From JBFGJY01 sp041576975 (GTDB taxonomy: Bacteria > Pseudomonadota > Gammaproteobacteria > UBA4575), in assembly GCA_041576975.1 (NCBI GenBank), contig JBFGJY010000080.1, positions 1-10,676 on the forward strand: a DNA stretch of 10,676 nucleotides, in the 5' to 3' direction. The notes below the pieces were generated by a model. It was not told the origin of the DNA, did not search any database, and saw only the letters and a list, made by a program, of their open reading frames with translations. Positions 1 through 6,286 of this stretch are shown in pieces; within the stretch, counting starts at the first letter, position 1; each line of letters begins with the position of its first letter. Both the position numbers and the translations under genes were made by a program.

Positions 1-134
1 GCATCGACCAATGTAATAAATACATCCAAACGATCTCCTTTCGGAGTATTTTGTTTGGCGCCCCAAAGTTTTTCGATCTCGGCTAATGCTTCATGGTATT
101 CAGCTTCAGTTCGAATCGGTTTAATTTTCATCAT
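1..134 (-). CDS. higA: HigA-type antitoxin, N-terminal part (cut by window edge)
   Basis: Partial gene; only the first 44 or so codons are inside the window. The protein opens MMKIKPIRTEAEYHEALAEI and continues through a GDRLDVF(I)TLV segment. This is the characteristic start of the HigA family antitoxin paired with HigB toxins. Its helix-turn-helix DNA-binding domain would lie beyond the left edge and cannot be checked. The ATG at 134-132 overlaps the toxin stop codon in an ATGA arrangement; a second in-frame ATG follows at once (131-129). This gives translational coupling and the toxin-first order that defines higBA loci. By family knowledge, HigA neutralises HigB and represses the operon, probably through the two palindromes upstream of higB. 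Identification is from sequence pattern only. Confidence 0.85.
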   Translation of the reverse strand, partial: MMKIKPIRTEAEYHEALAEIEKLWGAKQNTPKGDRLDVFITLVD

Positions 135-433
135 ACTGTCTCCACATCAATCTCATCATATTCGGCATGTGTGCCAATAAATTTTACAAACATCACTTGT
201 CGTCCATAATCAACTGCAACGACAAGGCGGTACTTGTTACCAGCAATATTAAAAACCACCCGGTTATTTTTTAATATGCTAGCAGAGCGAAATTGCTCTT
301 TTAGGGACTGTGGGGTCTCCCAACTCGCCCTTCGGCATTCAGCATGCCATGCCTCTAAGGGACCTTTAGCATCTTTGAATTTCGGTGAAGATTCCCAAAA
401 TTCTCTTAAAGTGCGCTTGGCAATAACACGCAT
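131..433 (-). CDS. higB: HigB-type mRNA interferase toxin
   Basis: Toxin of a type II toxin-antitoxin pair; HigB-family proteins are RelE-like ribosome-dependent ribonucleases that cleave translated mRNA. From the ATG at 433 the protein is 100 residues. It begins MRVIAKRTLREFWE, the usual N-terminus of this family, and contains KEQFRSASIL, VVFNIAGNKYRLVVAVDY and the C-terminal FVKFIGTHAEYDEIDV segment typical of HigB. The ATG gives the family start, but no ribosome binding site sits close to it. An in-frame TTG at 445 (adding MWLF) lies 7 nt after a GGGAG, so a slightly longer product is possible. The gene overlaps higA by a few bases. No frameshift or missing segment is apparent, so the toxin is probably functional. 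It stands alone here, with no mobile element visible nearby. Confidence 0.9.
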   Translation of the reverse strand: MRVIAKRTLREFWESSPKFKDAKGPLEAWHAECRRASWETPQSLKEQFRSASILKNNRVVFNIAGNKYRLVVAVDYGRQVMFVKFIGTHAEYDEIDVETV

Positions 434-452
434 AAATAGCCACAATATTTAG

Positions 453-467
453 CTCCCAAATTGGGAG
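453..467. promoter_or_regulatory. Palindromic operator 1 of higBA
   Basis: Perfect inverted repeat CTCCCAA-A-TTGGGAG centred on 460. It covers the predicted transcription start just downstream of the -10 box. By analogy with other higBA loci it is the likely HigA binding site for autorepression; the protein-DNA contact is inferred. Confidence 0.65.
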
Positions 468-494
468 TATACACTGCTCCCATATTGGGAGCAA
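459..494 (-). promoter_or_regulatory. Predicted sigma-70 promoter of higBA
   Basis: On the minus strand, TTGCTC (494-489) is separated by exactly 17 nt from TATACT (471-466), a good -35/-10 pair. Transcription would start near 459, giving a leader of about 25 nt before the ATG of higB. Both palindromic operators overlap this promoter. Confidence 0.75.
476..492. promoter_or_regulatory. Palindromic operator 2 of higBA
   Basis: GCTCCCA-TAT-TGGGAGC is a second copy of the same palindrome centred on 484, 24 bp from operator 1. It covers the -35 box and spacer. Two near-identical sites flanking the -10 box suggest cooperative repressor binding. Confidence 0.65.
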
Positions 495-735
495 GTCTAA
501 ATGTTAAATTTCAAAAATACTGCAAAATTACTGGCTCTGGGACCCACTATTCCTCATCAGATATGGCACTTTTTGGCCCCCAGGGGGTGAATATCAGATA
601 AACAAGAATGCTTTAACTCACTGATTTTACTCATGGGAAGATTGATTCGTCTCATGTGTCCAGATTCATATAACCCGACTTGTAGTTAAATCAATGGTCA
701 TACCACATACACGGTAGTACCAGATTGGATCAAAA

Positions 736-773
736 ATCCAGTTTACCCCTACCAGGATTTAACGAAACTGGAT
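736..773. repeat. Inverted repeat, 9-bp arms, 20-nt loop
   Basis: ATCCAGTTT (736-744) is complementary to AAACTGGAT (765-773). A further GGAT-CAAAA-ATCC hairpin (728-740) overlaps the left arm, so alternative foldings are possible. There is no T-tract, so this is not a classical terminator. Its role is unknown. Confidence 0.4.
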
Positions 774-804
774 CTAAAGACTAGTTTATCGCAACCAATT
801 TCTG

Positions 805-835
805 AGTGTCCGCTTACGGCCAATATCGGTCATTC
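805..835 (+). repeat. Dispersed palindromic repeat, copy A
   Basis: AGTGTCCGCTTACGGCC followed by AATATCGGTCATTC matches the consensus of the repeat found at six other places in this window. The left half is well preserved; the right half has AATATCGG where the consensus has AAAAGCGG. Confidence 0.7.
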
Positions 836-932
836 ATAAACTTATATAAAAGCTATCAATAATACTTCATGGTAAACATGCTTCATAGATAATGAAAACA
901 TATGGGATTTGAGAGATTAAGTTTCGCTTAAA

Positions 933-1430
933 ATGATTTTAGCGGTAGATGTAGATTACAGAAATTCTGAGGCATTGATTGCAGGTGTTGTATTTGAACA
1001 ATGGAGTGACAAGAAAGAGAACGCCATATTTATAAGCAAACTAAGTGATATCAAGGATTATGAGCCTGGAAATTTCTACCGCAGGGAATTACCTTGTATT
1101 CTCAAGCTTATTGAAGAACATAACCTAACACCAGACATCATCCTTATAGATGGCTTTGTTTGGCTTGATGGTGAAACCAAACCTGGGCTAGGTGCACACT
1201 TATATAATGCACTAGGTTGTAAGGTCTCAATAATCGGTGTAGCTAAGAAGAGTTTTGCAGGTATTTCGTCGAAATTCGAACTGTTCAGAGGGAAGAGTAA
1301 AAAACCTCTTTATATCACAAGTTCTGGAATCGAAACTGAAGAAGCTATGTTGAACATTAAAACAATGTCTGGTGAAAGCAGGATGCCAATACTTTTAAAA
1401 AAAGTTGACAGGTTGTGCCGTGAGAGCTAA
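933..1430 (+). CDS. Short endonuclease V-like protein
   Basis: A 165-residue protein with the fold signature of endonuclease V (Nfi, PF04493), which cuts DNA or RNA near deaminated bases such as inosine. Matching blocks in order are the AVDVDY strand (D6, equivalent of catalytic D35 in E. coli Nfi), YEPGNFYRRELPCIL (E52, equivalent of E89), ILIDG (D73, equivalent of D110), GLGAHLYNAL, SIIGVAKKSF, and the C-terminal LYITSSGIETEEAM and RMPILLKKVDRL segments. All three acidic metal ligands are kept. It is shorter than E. coli Nfi (about 220 residues), lacking the N-terminal 30 or so residues. The DGHG motif is changed to DGFV, and the later histidine (TGHRVS in E. coli) is missing. The ATG at 933 has only a weak GAGAG upstream. 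It is probably a divergent subfamily rather than canonical Nfi; activity is uncertain. Confidence 0.8.
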   Translation: MILAVDVDYRNSEALIAGVVFEQWSDKKENAIFISKLSDIKDYEPGNFYRRELPCILKLIEEHNLTPDIILIDGFVWLDGETKPGLGAHLYNALGCKVSIIGVAKKSFAGISSKFELFRGKSKKPLYITSSGIETEEAMLNIKTMSGESRMPILLKKVDRLCRES

Positions 1431-1490
1431 CAAGGCGCTGTTATCAGACAAATTTAGCGCGGCATAGTTTGGGTCATTACAGCGTAAACT
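1425..1490 (+). repeat. attC-like imperfect palindrome after the endonuclease V-like gene
   Basis: Starting in the stop codon, AGCTAAC (1425-1431; 6 of 7 to RYYYAAC) is followed by GGCGCTG. The far end has CAGCG (1480-1484) and GTAAACT (1484-1490; 5 of 7 to GTTRRRY, and one T short of a fit GTTAAAC). The internal arms 1437-1458 and 1462-1484 are imperfectly complementary. Size (66 bp) and layout fit a decayed integron attC site. No integrase is in the window, and it could instead be an ordinary structured 3' end. Confidence 0.35.
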
Positions 1491-1534
1491 ATATCTTCTC
1501 ATTTAGCTGCATGTGAACTAAGCCTTTTGATTTA

Positions 1535-1564
1535 ATTTCTGCTTTCAGCCAAAAGTGGTCATTC
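1535..1564 (+). repeat. Dispersed palindromic repeat, copy B
   Basis: TTTCTGCTTTCAGCC followed by AAAAGTGGTCATTC: a clear match to the consensus, in the same orientation as the other copies. It lies about 100 bp after the endonuclease V-like gene. Confidence 0.75.
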
Positions 1565-1841
1565 GCAAAAATTAAGTTTTCCATAGATTACATAATGGGA
1601 AAAACTCGGTTATAAATTAAGCATGTCCCCCTTTGGAATTATTTCAGACAGATATGTCCTCCTTTTTCTAATTATACAAACAACAGAATCTAGCCATTTA
1701 TCCTTAAATTACTACCACTTGTCTTGATTCATGTAATTAATCTCGAAGTACCTTTACTTTAGATTTTAAAGAAATCTGTTCGTGAAATTAGACGTATCCA
1801 TATACCGGATAAGGTTTCTATAAAAACAATAAGATAAAAAT

Positions 1842-1860
1842 GAATGTATTAAATACATTC
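1842..1860. promoter_or_regulatory. Perfect 19-bp palindrome in front of the cytochrome gene
   Basis: GAATGTATT-A-AATACATTC, 9-bp arms around a single A, ends 12 nt before the GAGGAG ribosome binding site of the next gene. The position suits a repressor operator or an mRNA hairpin that limits translation. No matching regulator gene is in the window. Confidence 0.5.
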
Positions 1861-1883
1861 TATAAAAAAAGTGAGGAGTCAGC

Positions 1884-3575
1884 ATGAATCAAACAGAGAT
1901 CATTGTTTCTGTGAAAAAATTTGCAACTTTGCATGCTCTAATAAAGCAAACTAATCACAGTAACTTTTATAGCTTAAACTTTTTTCTACTCATATTACTT
2001 TTATTATTTTGTTTACCTATGCAACAAGCTATTGCCGAGCTTGTTCCTTGCGATAAAGTAAACGATAGTTCTTTAATTAATGCACCGGGCGGTTGCATTG
2101 CAAAAAGCTTGACAGATCAAATTGGTGAAGGACATGGTGATGTCAATACTCCTGGATCTGCTGTGTATTTAATCAAGCGTGACCCAGCTAGATCGATTCG
2201 ACGAGGACGCCAATTATTTCAACGCAAATTCTCAACCGATGAAGGGCATGGCCCGCGGGTAAATTTCACCTCAACAGGTGATATTACGCAGAATCGTGCA
2301 TTAGGCGCAGGGCTCGCGGATAGTTGTGCGGCCTGTCACGGTCGTCCACGTGGATCGGCTGGATTTGGAGGCGATGTGAATACTCGACCGGATAGTCGAG
2401 ATGCACCACATTTATTCGGACTGGGTATCGTCGAACAGCTCGCAGACGAAATGACTCAATCCTTGCGTAATCGTCGCGATCGCGCACTGGCGTTAGCGGT
2501 AAAAAGAAACCGTTGCGTAACTACACCTCTTAAAGCCAAAGGTGTTTCGTTTGGTTTAATAGCGGCTTGTCCGGATGGAGAAATCGATACCTCAAAAGTA
2601 AAAGGTGTTAATGCCGACTTACGTGTTCGCCCTTTTTTCCATCAAGGAGGAACGATATCGATAAGAGAATTTATAGTAGGCGCGTTTAAAGATGAAATGG
2701 GCTTGCAAGCCTTTGACCCAGTACTTTGTGCAGTCACCGGTGACAACCCACAAGCGATCACTAGCCCTAGTGGTTTTAATTATGACCCATCAACAGATAA
2801 ATTTGAGCGACCACCCGTATGTGATGCCAATGAAGACGGGGATAAAGACGGTGTAACTAACGAAATTGATGCTGCGCTTATTGATCATATGGAATTTTAC
2901 CTACTCAATTACTTTAAACCCGGCCGATACAAAATCACTCGAGAAATCGAAAGGGGTGAAAGACTATTGCAAGAGATCGGTTGTACCTCATGTCACGTGC
3001 CCGATATGGTTATTAAAAGTGATAGGCGTATTGCCGATATAGAAACTGCTTATGATCCTGAACGTGGGATCTTTAATAATTTATTTGCCACGGCATCAAC
3101 TCAATTTACGCCAGTTGATGATGGTGATGAATATCCACAACTACTGCCGAAAGGTGAACAATTTGTAGTACAGAATTTTTATTCTGACTTAAAAAGGCAT
3201 GACTTAGGCCCTGCATTTCACGAAAGAGATTTTGATGGCACTGTAGTGAAGGAATTTGTCACTGAACCTTTATGGGGGGTTGGATCGACTGCACCTTATG
3301 GGCATGATGGACGTAGCATTAACTTAGATGCGGTTATCAAAAGACATGGTGGTGAAGCGACTAAATCACGAGTTGCCTACGAAAAATTAAGTGGGCCTCG
3401 CCAACGTAGTATTTTGGCTTTTTTAGAATCACTCGTGCTCTTCCCCCCCGATGATACTGCATCAAATCTTAATCCTGGAAATCCGGCAGACTCAGAGAAT
3501 ATTCAAGATCCTGCTATTCATGGGACCATTAATTTAGGTGCTCTTTTCCAAATTGCTGGTGAAGGTGGCGAATAA
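1884..3575 (+). CDS. Exported di-haem oxidoreductase, DHOR/DUF1111 family
   Basis: A 563-residue protein of the putative di-haem peroxidase family (PF06537, also called thiol oxidoreductase). Two c-type haem sites are present: C148-A-A-C-H152 and C367-T-S-C-H371. The family C-terminal block EPLWGVGSTAPYGHDGRS lies at 461-478, with a second conserved helix to about 520. Residues 318-329 (DGDKDGVTNEID) form a likely calcium-binding loop. A hydrophobic stretch at 31-44 and the AIA site at 49-51 indicate Sec export to the periplasm, where haem is attached. The charged region before the hydrophobic core is unusually long (about 30 residues). The start is supported by GAGGAG 5 nt upstream. It stands alone, closed by its own terminator; members of the family elsewhere often sit beside iron-uptake genes, which are absent here. 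The true substrate is unknown. Confidence 0.88.
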   Translation: MNQTEIIVSVKKFATLHALIKQTNHSNFYSLNFFLLILLLLFCLPMQQAIAELVPCDKVNDSSLINAPGGCIAKSLTDQIGEGHGDVNTPGSAVYLIKRDPARSIRRGRQLFQRKFSTDEGHGPRVNFTSTGDITQNRALGAGLADSCAACHGRPRGSAGFGGDVNTRPDSRDAPHLFGLGIVEQLADEMTQSLRNRRDRALALAVKRNRCVTTPLKAKGVSFGLIAACPDGEIDTSKVKGVNADLRVRPFFHQGGTISIREFIVGAFKDEMGLQAFDPVLCAVTGDNPQAITSPSGFNYDPSTDKFERPPVCDANEDGDKDGVTNEIDAALIDHMEFYLLNYFKPGRYKITREIERGERLLQEIGCTSCHVPDMVIKSDRRIADIETAYDPERGIFNNLFATASTQFTPVDDGDEYPQLLPKGEQFVVQNFYSDLKRHDLGPAFHERDFDGTVVKEFVTEPLWGVGSTAPYGHDGRSINLDAVIKRHGGEATKSRVAYEKLSGPRQRSILAFLESLVLFPPDDTASNLNPGNPADSENIQDPAIHGTINLGALFQIAGEGGE

Positions 3576-3587
3576 ATATTAACTAAT

Positions 3588-3617
3588 AAAGTGCCAGTGC
3601 TTCACTGGCACTTTTCC
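3588..3617 (+). terminator. Rho-independent terminator of the cytochrome gene
   Basis: A perfect 12-bp stem, AAAGTGCCAGTG (3588-3599) with CACTGGCACTTT (3603-3614), has a 3-nt loop and ends in TTTT. It begins 12 nt after the stop codon. The A-run on the left could let it work in both directions. Confidence 0.92.
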
Positions 3618-3647
3618 ACTTACATTTTTATCTCTGAAGGTAAATTT

Positions 3648-3678
3648 GAATATCCGCTTTGAGACAAAAGCGTAAATT
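3648..3678 (+). repeat. Dispersed palindromic repeat, decayed copy G
   Basis: GAATATCCGCTTTGAGAC followed by AAAAGCGTAAATT keeps the CCGCTTT and AAAAGCG arms of the consensus but has lost the centre and the GGTCATT end. It has the same orientation as the other copies. Confidence 0.45.
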
Positions 3679-3781
3679 GAAAAATATATCATAATAAGGC
3701 CGACCCATCTGCTGAGATGGATCAGCCACTTAGATAGTATTTACTTTGTGCTTTGCACGAGTAAGGAATTTTCATACAAGG

Positions 3782-4165
3782 TTAACCACCGTGTTTAGCA
3801 TCATTTGATTGAAAGAACAGATTTCGATCTTCACTATCTGTAATCAAATCTGATTGAAACATGCTGGGTGTGCATGGATAAAAATTGTCCAGCACGCTTA
3901 CATAGGGTTGGCAGTCTTGCTTAGTTTCTCGCAGCACATCTAACCAATTGGAAATGTAGTCATGGCTGTAATCTAAGCTCAGATTTAGTTTGTCAGATTC
4001 CGTGTTTATTGAAGCCCCCAAGCTATCTAAAGCATATTCCTCAATTGGGACTACAGCTGCGTGTCCTGTGATTGCACATAAAAGAGTAATTACTGCAATA
4101 ATTTGCAGCTTCAGCCAACAACGTAATTTTGAGAAGAGAGAATTGAGTTTATCTTTTAGGTCCAT
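3782..4165 (-). CDS. Small secreted protein of unknown function with heat-shock-type promoter
   Basis: A 127-residue protein that I do not recognise. Residues 1-18 are basic, 19-33 hydrophobic, and a signal peptidase site fits after GHA (36) or GHAA (37). The mature part would be about 90 residues, acidic and polar, with just two cysteines (C85, C98) that could form a disulfide in the periplasm. There is no lipobox. The gene is real on three grounds: an AGGAGG ribosome binding site (4176-4171) 5 nt before the ATG, the export signal, and a good sigma-32-like promoter 80 nt upstream. It is divergent from the 52-residue membrane protein gene and about 0.7 kb from htrA. That setting suggests a role in the envelope heat-shock response, but this rests on context alone. 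No homologous family comes to mind. Confidence 0.7.
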   Translation of the reverse strand: MDLKDKLNSLFSKLRCWLKLQIIAVITLLCAITGHAAVVPIEEYALDSLGASINTESDKLNLSLDYSHDYISNWLDVLRETKQDCQPYVSVLDNFYPCTPSMFQSDLITDSEDRNLFFQSNDAKHGG

Positions 4166-4245
4166 ACGTACCTCCTATCTTATATCGAGTAACTCACTTA
4201 AATTAAAAGACACAAAACAGAAAGCGGTATTTGCCCGCATACGAA

Positions 4246-4273
4246 ATGTGGGGACGCAAGAGAAAAGTTCAAG
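4246..4273 (-). promoter_or_regulatory. Sigma-32-like promoter of the secreted 127-residue protein
   Basis: On the minus strand, CTTGAA (4273-4268), 14 nt, then CCCCACAT (4253-4246). The -35 box is perfect, and the -10 box matches CCCCATNT at 6 of 7 fixed positions. It lies 80 nt before the ATG at 4165. The 14-nt spacing is the same as at 4411 and 6445. Confidence 0.6.
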
Positions 4274-4410
4274 GGTCAGATTTATTAAATATTTTTAGAG
4301 CTGAGTTTACATTTTTTATCTCCCTGTATGAATGAAAAAAACAAGTGAGACTGTGGATGACTGTTTGTAAAAAATGTCTTAAATAAAAAAAGATTTTCAT
4401 CACCATCACT

Positions 4411-4438
4411 CTTGAATTTTTTACATCCATCCCTATTT
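4411..4438 (+). promoter_or_regulatory. Sigma-32-like promoter of the 52-residue membrane protein
   Basis: CTTGAA (4411-4416), 14 nt, then CCCTATTT (4431-4438), matching CCCCATNT at 6 of 7 fixed positions. The first ten bases (CTTGAATTTT) are identical to the hsp20 promoter at 6445. The leader would be about 80 nt long. Confidence 0.6.
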
Positions 4439-4524
4439 AAATATACGACTACAGCTTTTGAGCTGTGATTATTTCCCCTAACTTTTAATCGATTAAATAT
4501 GATTTTGGCTAAAGGAGGTAACCA

Positions 4525-4683
4525 ATGAATACTATATTTAAGAAATTTAAAGTTGGTACTAAAGAGAAGAACAAGAAGCTAGATGCGGAACTTGCGTTCT
4601 TCTATAACATTTCAGTACCTGACTTATTGTTGCTCACAGCAGGCATATCTATTATCTTTGCAATATTATTGGCAGTTTTTTAA
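4525..4683 (+). CDS. 52-residue single-pass membrane protein, unknown function
   Basis: A small gene that is easily missed. Its ATG is 5 nt after a full AAAGGAGGT ribosome binding site (4511-4519), and it ends in TAA at 4681-4683. The product starts MNTIFKKFKVGTKEKNKKLD, a strongly basic N-terminal 20 residues. A linker follows (AELAFFYNISVPD, 21-33), then one transmembrane helix from about 34 to the end (LLLLTAGISIIFAILLAVF). The positive N-terminus predicts an N-in, C-out inner-membrane topology with no periplasmic domain. A sigma-32-like promoter lies upstream and a hairpin terminator downstream, so it appears to be a complete single-gene transcription unit. It lies between the secreted 127-residue gene and htrA. 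Function unknown; the context suggests membrane stress, perhaps as a modulator of a membrane protease or chaperone. Confidence 0.75.
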   Translation: MNTIFKKFKVGTKEKNKKLDAELAFFYNISVPDLLLLTAGISIIFAILLAVF

Positions 4684-4731
4684 GCCAACTACCGGCTCAG
4701 TCAAATGGTATATCCTAGATAGATCTAGCTG

Positions 4732-4764
4732 AGAGATCCCGCATTACCCGGTGTGGGATTTTTA
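4732..4764 (+). terminator. Rho-independent terminator after the 52-residue gene
   Basis: ATCCCGCA (4736-4743) pairs with TGTGGGAT (4752-4759), with one G-U pair and an 8-nt loop. TTTTTA follows (4760-4764). It lies about 50 nt after the stop codon. Convergent htrA ends beyond it. Confidence 0.75.
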
Positions 4765-4879
4765 TAGCATTTCACTTTAATCAATAAATGTAATTAACAA
4801 ATAATAGATTTTTTTATTCTTTAAATACCCCCTTAACAAAAAATACTATCATCACACTTCCACACAATATTGATTGCCA

Positions 4880-6247
4880 TTAATTAATAACTAAAAATAG
4901 TGCTGACTGTCCACGTTCAATAAGGAGTAATAAACTATCATTGCTAGTTTTTATTGCATCTCTAAAGTCATCCAAATTTTTCACTTTCTTACGATTGGCC
5001 TCAACAATGAGATCACCAACTCTTAAACCTGCAGTCATAGCTTTAGAAGATTGATTTAAATCAATTACACGCACACCACTGTCATCATTTGTATTTGCAA
5101 GACTCACTCCTTCTAATTTCTTCTCAAGATCACGACCGAGCTTTTGAATCTTTCCAAGTAATGAAGTTTTACCTACGGTAACGCTGACTGTCTGCGATTT
5201 ACCATCTCTAACAATCTCTAGAGAAACCTGATCACCCTCGCGTAGTAATCCAATCGCGTTACGTAGCTGTGATGCAGAATTTAATGGTTTATTGTTGGCA
5301 CTAATAATCACGTCACCAACTTGAAGGCCTGCTTCTTCAGCGCTGGAATCAGACTCTACTTGTGCAATTAATACTCCATTTGTGCCTTTGGGAAGGTCAA
5401 GGGCTTTTTGTAATTCTGAGGTAATGTTTTGAATGGTGATTCCAAGCTTGCCACGCTTGACCTCACCAAATTCGAGTATTTGTTGTACACTCGCCATGGC
5501 CATATTTGTAGGTATCGCAAATCCAATTCCAACATTTCCACCTCCAGGACCAATGATTGCAGTGTTAATACCAATCAACTCTCCTTTAAGGTTAATTAAT
5601 GCCCCACCAGAATTGCCTGGATTAATTGATGCATCAGTTTGAATAAAGTTTTCGTAGCGCTGTATACCTAATCCACTACGACCTGTTGCACTAACAATAC
5701 CCGTTGTTACAGTGTGACCTAGGCCAAATGGATTACCAATTGCAATGGAAAAATCACCCGGTTCAACGTTGTCAGAGTCTGCTATCACAAGCTGTTCTAA
5801 GTTAATACTATCAATTCTTAGCACTGCAATATCAACTTCAGGATCACTCCCTAACAACTCTGCTTCAAGAGTGTTTCCATCATGCAAGACGATTTGTATT
5901 TCACTAGCCTTGTCAACAACATGATGATTGGTAATCACAATACCCTCATTCGCATCAATAATTACACCTGAACCCGCACCTTGAACTTGGCGCTCTTTAG
6001 GATTACTACCCTGAGGAAAATCAAAGAAATCACGAAAAAAAGGATCATTAAATAAAGGATTGTCTACGCGTTGCATCGTTCTTGTTGCGACATTTACTAT
6101 TGCAGGAGTAACTTTCTTGACTAATGGAGCTAGTGTTGGTAACTCTTTTTCCTGACTATCAATAGCAGGTAAAAATGCATTGCTTGGGGCAATGCTGAGG
6201 AATGCAATAGAAATTGTGAGAAAAAAGCTAAATAGTATTTTACTCAT
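4880..6247 (-). CDS. degQ: Periplasmic serine protease, HtrA/Do (DegQ-like)
   Basis: HtrA-family protease-chaperone that degrades misfolded periplasmic proteins. From the ATG at 6247 it is 455 residues; an in-frame GTG at 6256 would add three, but AGGGG (6260-6256) fits the ATG with 8 nt spacing. A signal peptide runs to SNA (22-24). The trypsin-like domain has the full triad: H109 in TNHHVVD, D139 in VDIAVLRID and S213 in NPGNSGGAL. An LA-loop segment rich in F/D (NPLFNDPFFRDFF, 63-75) precedes it. Two PDZ domains follow, about 266-357 (KLGITIQN start) and 380-455, giving DegQ/DegP/MucD architecture rather than DegS (one PDZ, membrane anchor). DegQ, DegP and MucD cannot be separated safely by eye. 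It is divergent from the hsp20 operon, with its own sigma-32-like promoter. Confidence 0.95.
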   Translation of the reverse strand: MSKILFSFFLTISIAFLSIAPSNAFLPAIDSQEKELPTLAPLVKKVTPAIVNVATRTMQRVDNPLFNDPFFRDFFDFPQGSNPKERQVQGAGSGVIIDANEGIVITNHHVVDKASEIQIVLHDGNTLEAELLGSDPEVDIAVLRIDSINLEQLVIADSDNVEPGDFSIAIGNPFGLGHTVTTGIVSATGRSGLGIQRYENFIQTDASINPGNSGGALINLKGELIGINTAIIGPGGGNVGIGFAIPTNMAMASVQQILEFGEVKRGKLGITIQNITSELQKALDLPKGTNGVLIAQVESDSSAEEAGLQVGDVIISANNKPLNSASQLRNAIGLLREGDQVSLEIVRDGKSQTVSVTVGKTSLLGKIQKLGRDLEKKLEGVSLANTNDDSGVRVIDLNQSSKAMTAGLRVGDLIVEANRKKVKNLDDFRDAIKTSNDSLLLLIERGQSALFLVIN

Positions 6248-6286
6248 CGAATACACCCCTTTGTTTTAATTGTTAATAATCACCTA

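Larger units (their letters stand above)
493..932. other. 440-bp gap without a supported gene
   Basis: No open reading frame with a ribosome binding site is seen. The gap holds one copy of the dispersed palindromic repeat (805-835) and a long inverted repeat (736-773). Poor promoter candidates lie before the endonuclease V-like gene, the best being GATAAT near 892-897 with a weak TTCATG at -35. No clear terminator was found. Confidence 0.5.
1431..1883. other. 453-bp gap without a supported gene
   Basis: No coding sequence with a ribosome binding site is seen on either strand. It contains the attC-like palindrome, one copy of the dispersed repeat (1535-1564), two imperfect direct copies of ATGTCCCCCTTT / ATGTCCTCCTTT (near 1623 and 1653), and the palindrome just before the cytochrome gene. 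No promoter stands out clearly. Confidence 0.5.
4166..4524. promoter_or_regulatory. 359-bp divergent regulatory region
   Basis: This gap separates the secreted-protein gene (minus) from the 52-residue membrane protein gene (plus). It contains two back-to-back sigma-32-like promoters (4273-4246 minus and 4411-4438 plus), the two ribosome binding sites, and AT-rich DNA between. Nothing else could be identified. Confidence 0.6.

Noticed and set aside
610..691. Possible second attC site ending in GTTAAAT upstream of the endonuclease V-like gene
   Set aside because: Only a 7-bp terminal match; the internal arms do not pair, and the site lies about 240 bp from the gene start.
3705..3720. Hairpin CCATCT-GCTG-AGATGG as a terminator of the secreted-protein gene
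   Set aside because: The stem is only 6 bp and no T-run follows on either strand.
4246..4290. GGGGACGCAAG... and AAGGGTCAGATTTATT resemble fragments I associate with REP-type transposase flanks
   Set aside because: Only short stretches match from memory, with no transposase or terminal repeats; the same bases form a good sigma-32-like promoter on the minus strand. Not annotated as a mobile element.
3990..4298. Plus-strand frame of 102 codons
   Set aside because: It lies antisense to the secreted-protein gene and its promoter region, and the composition looks like a shadow frame.
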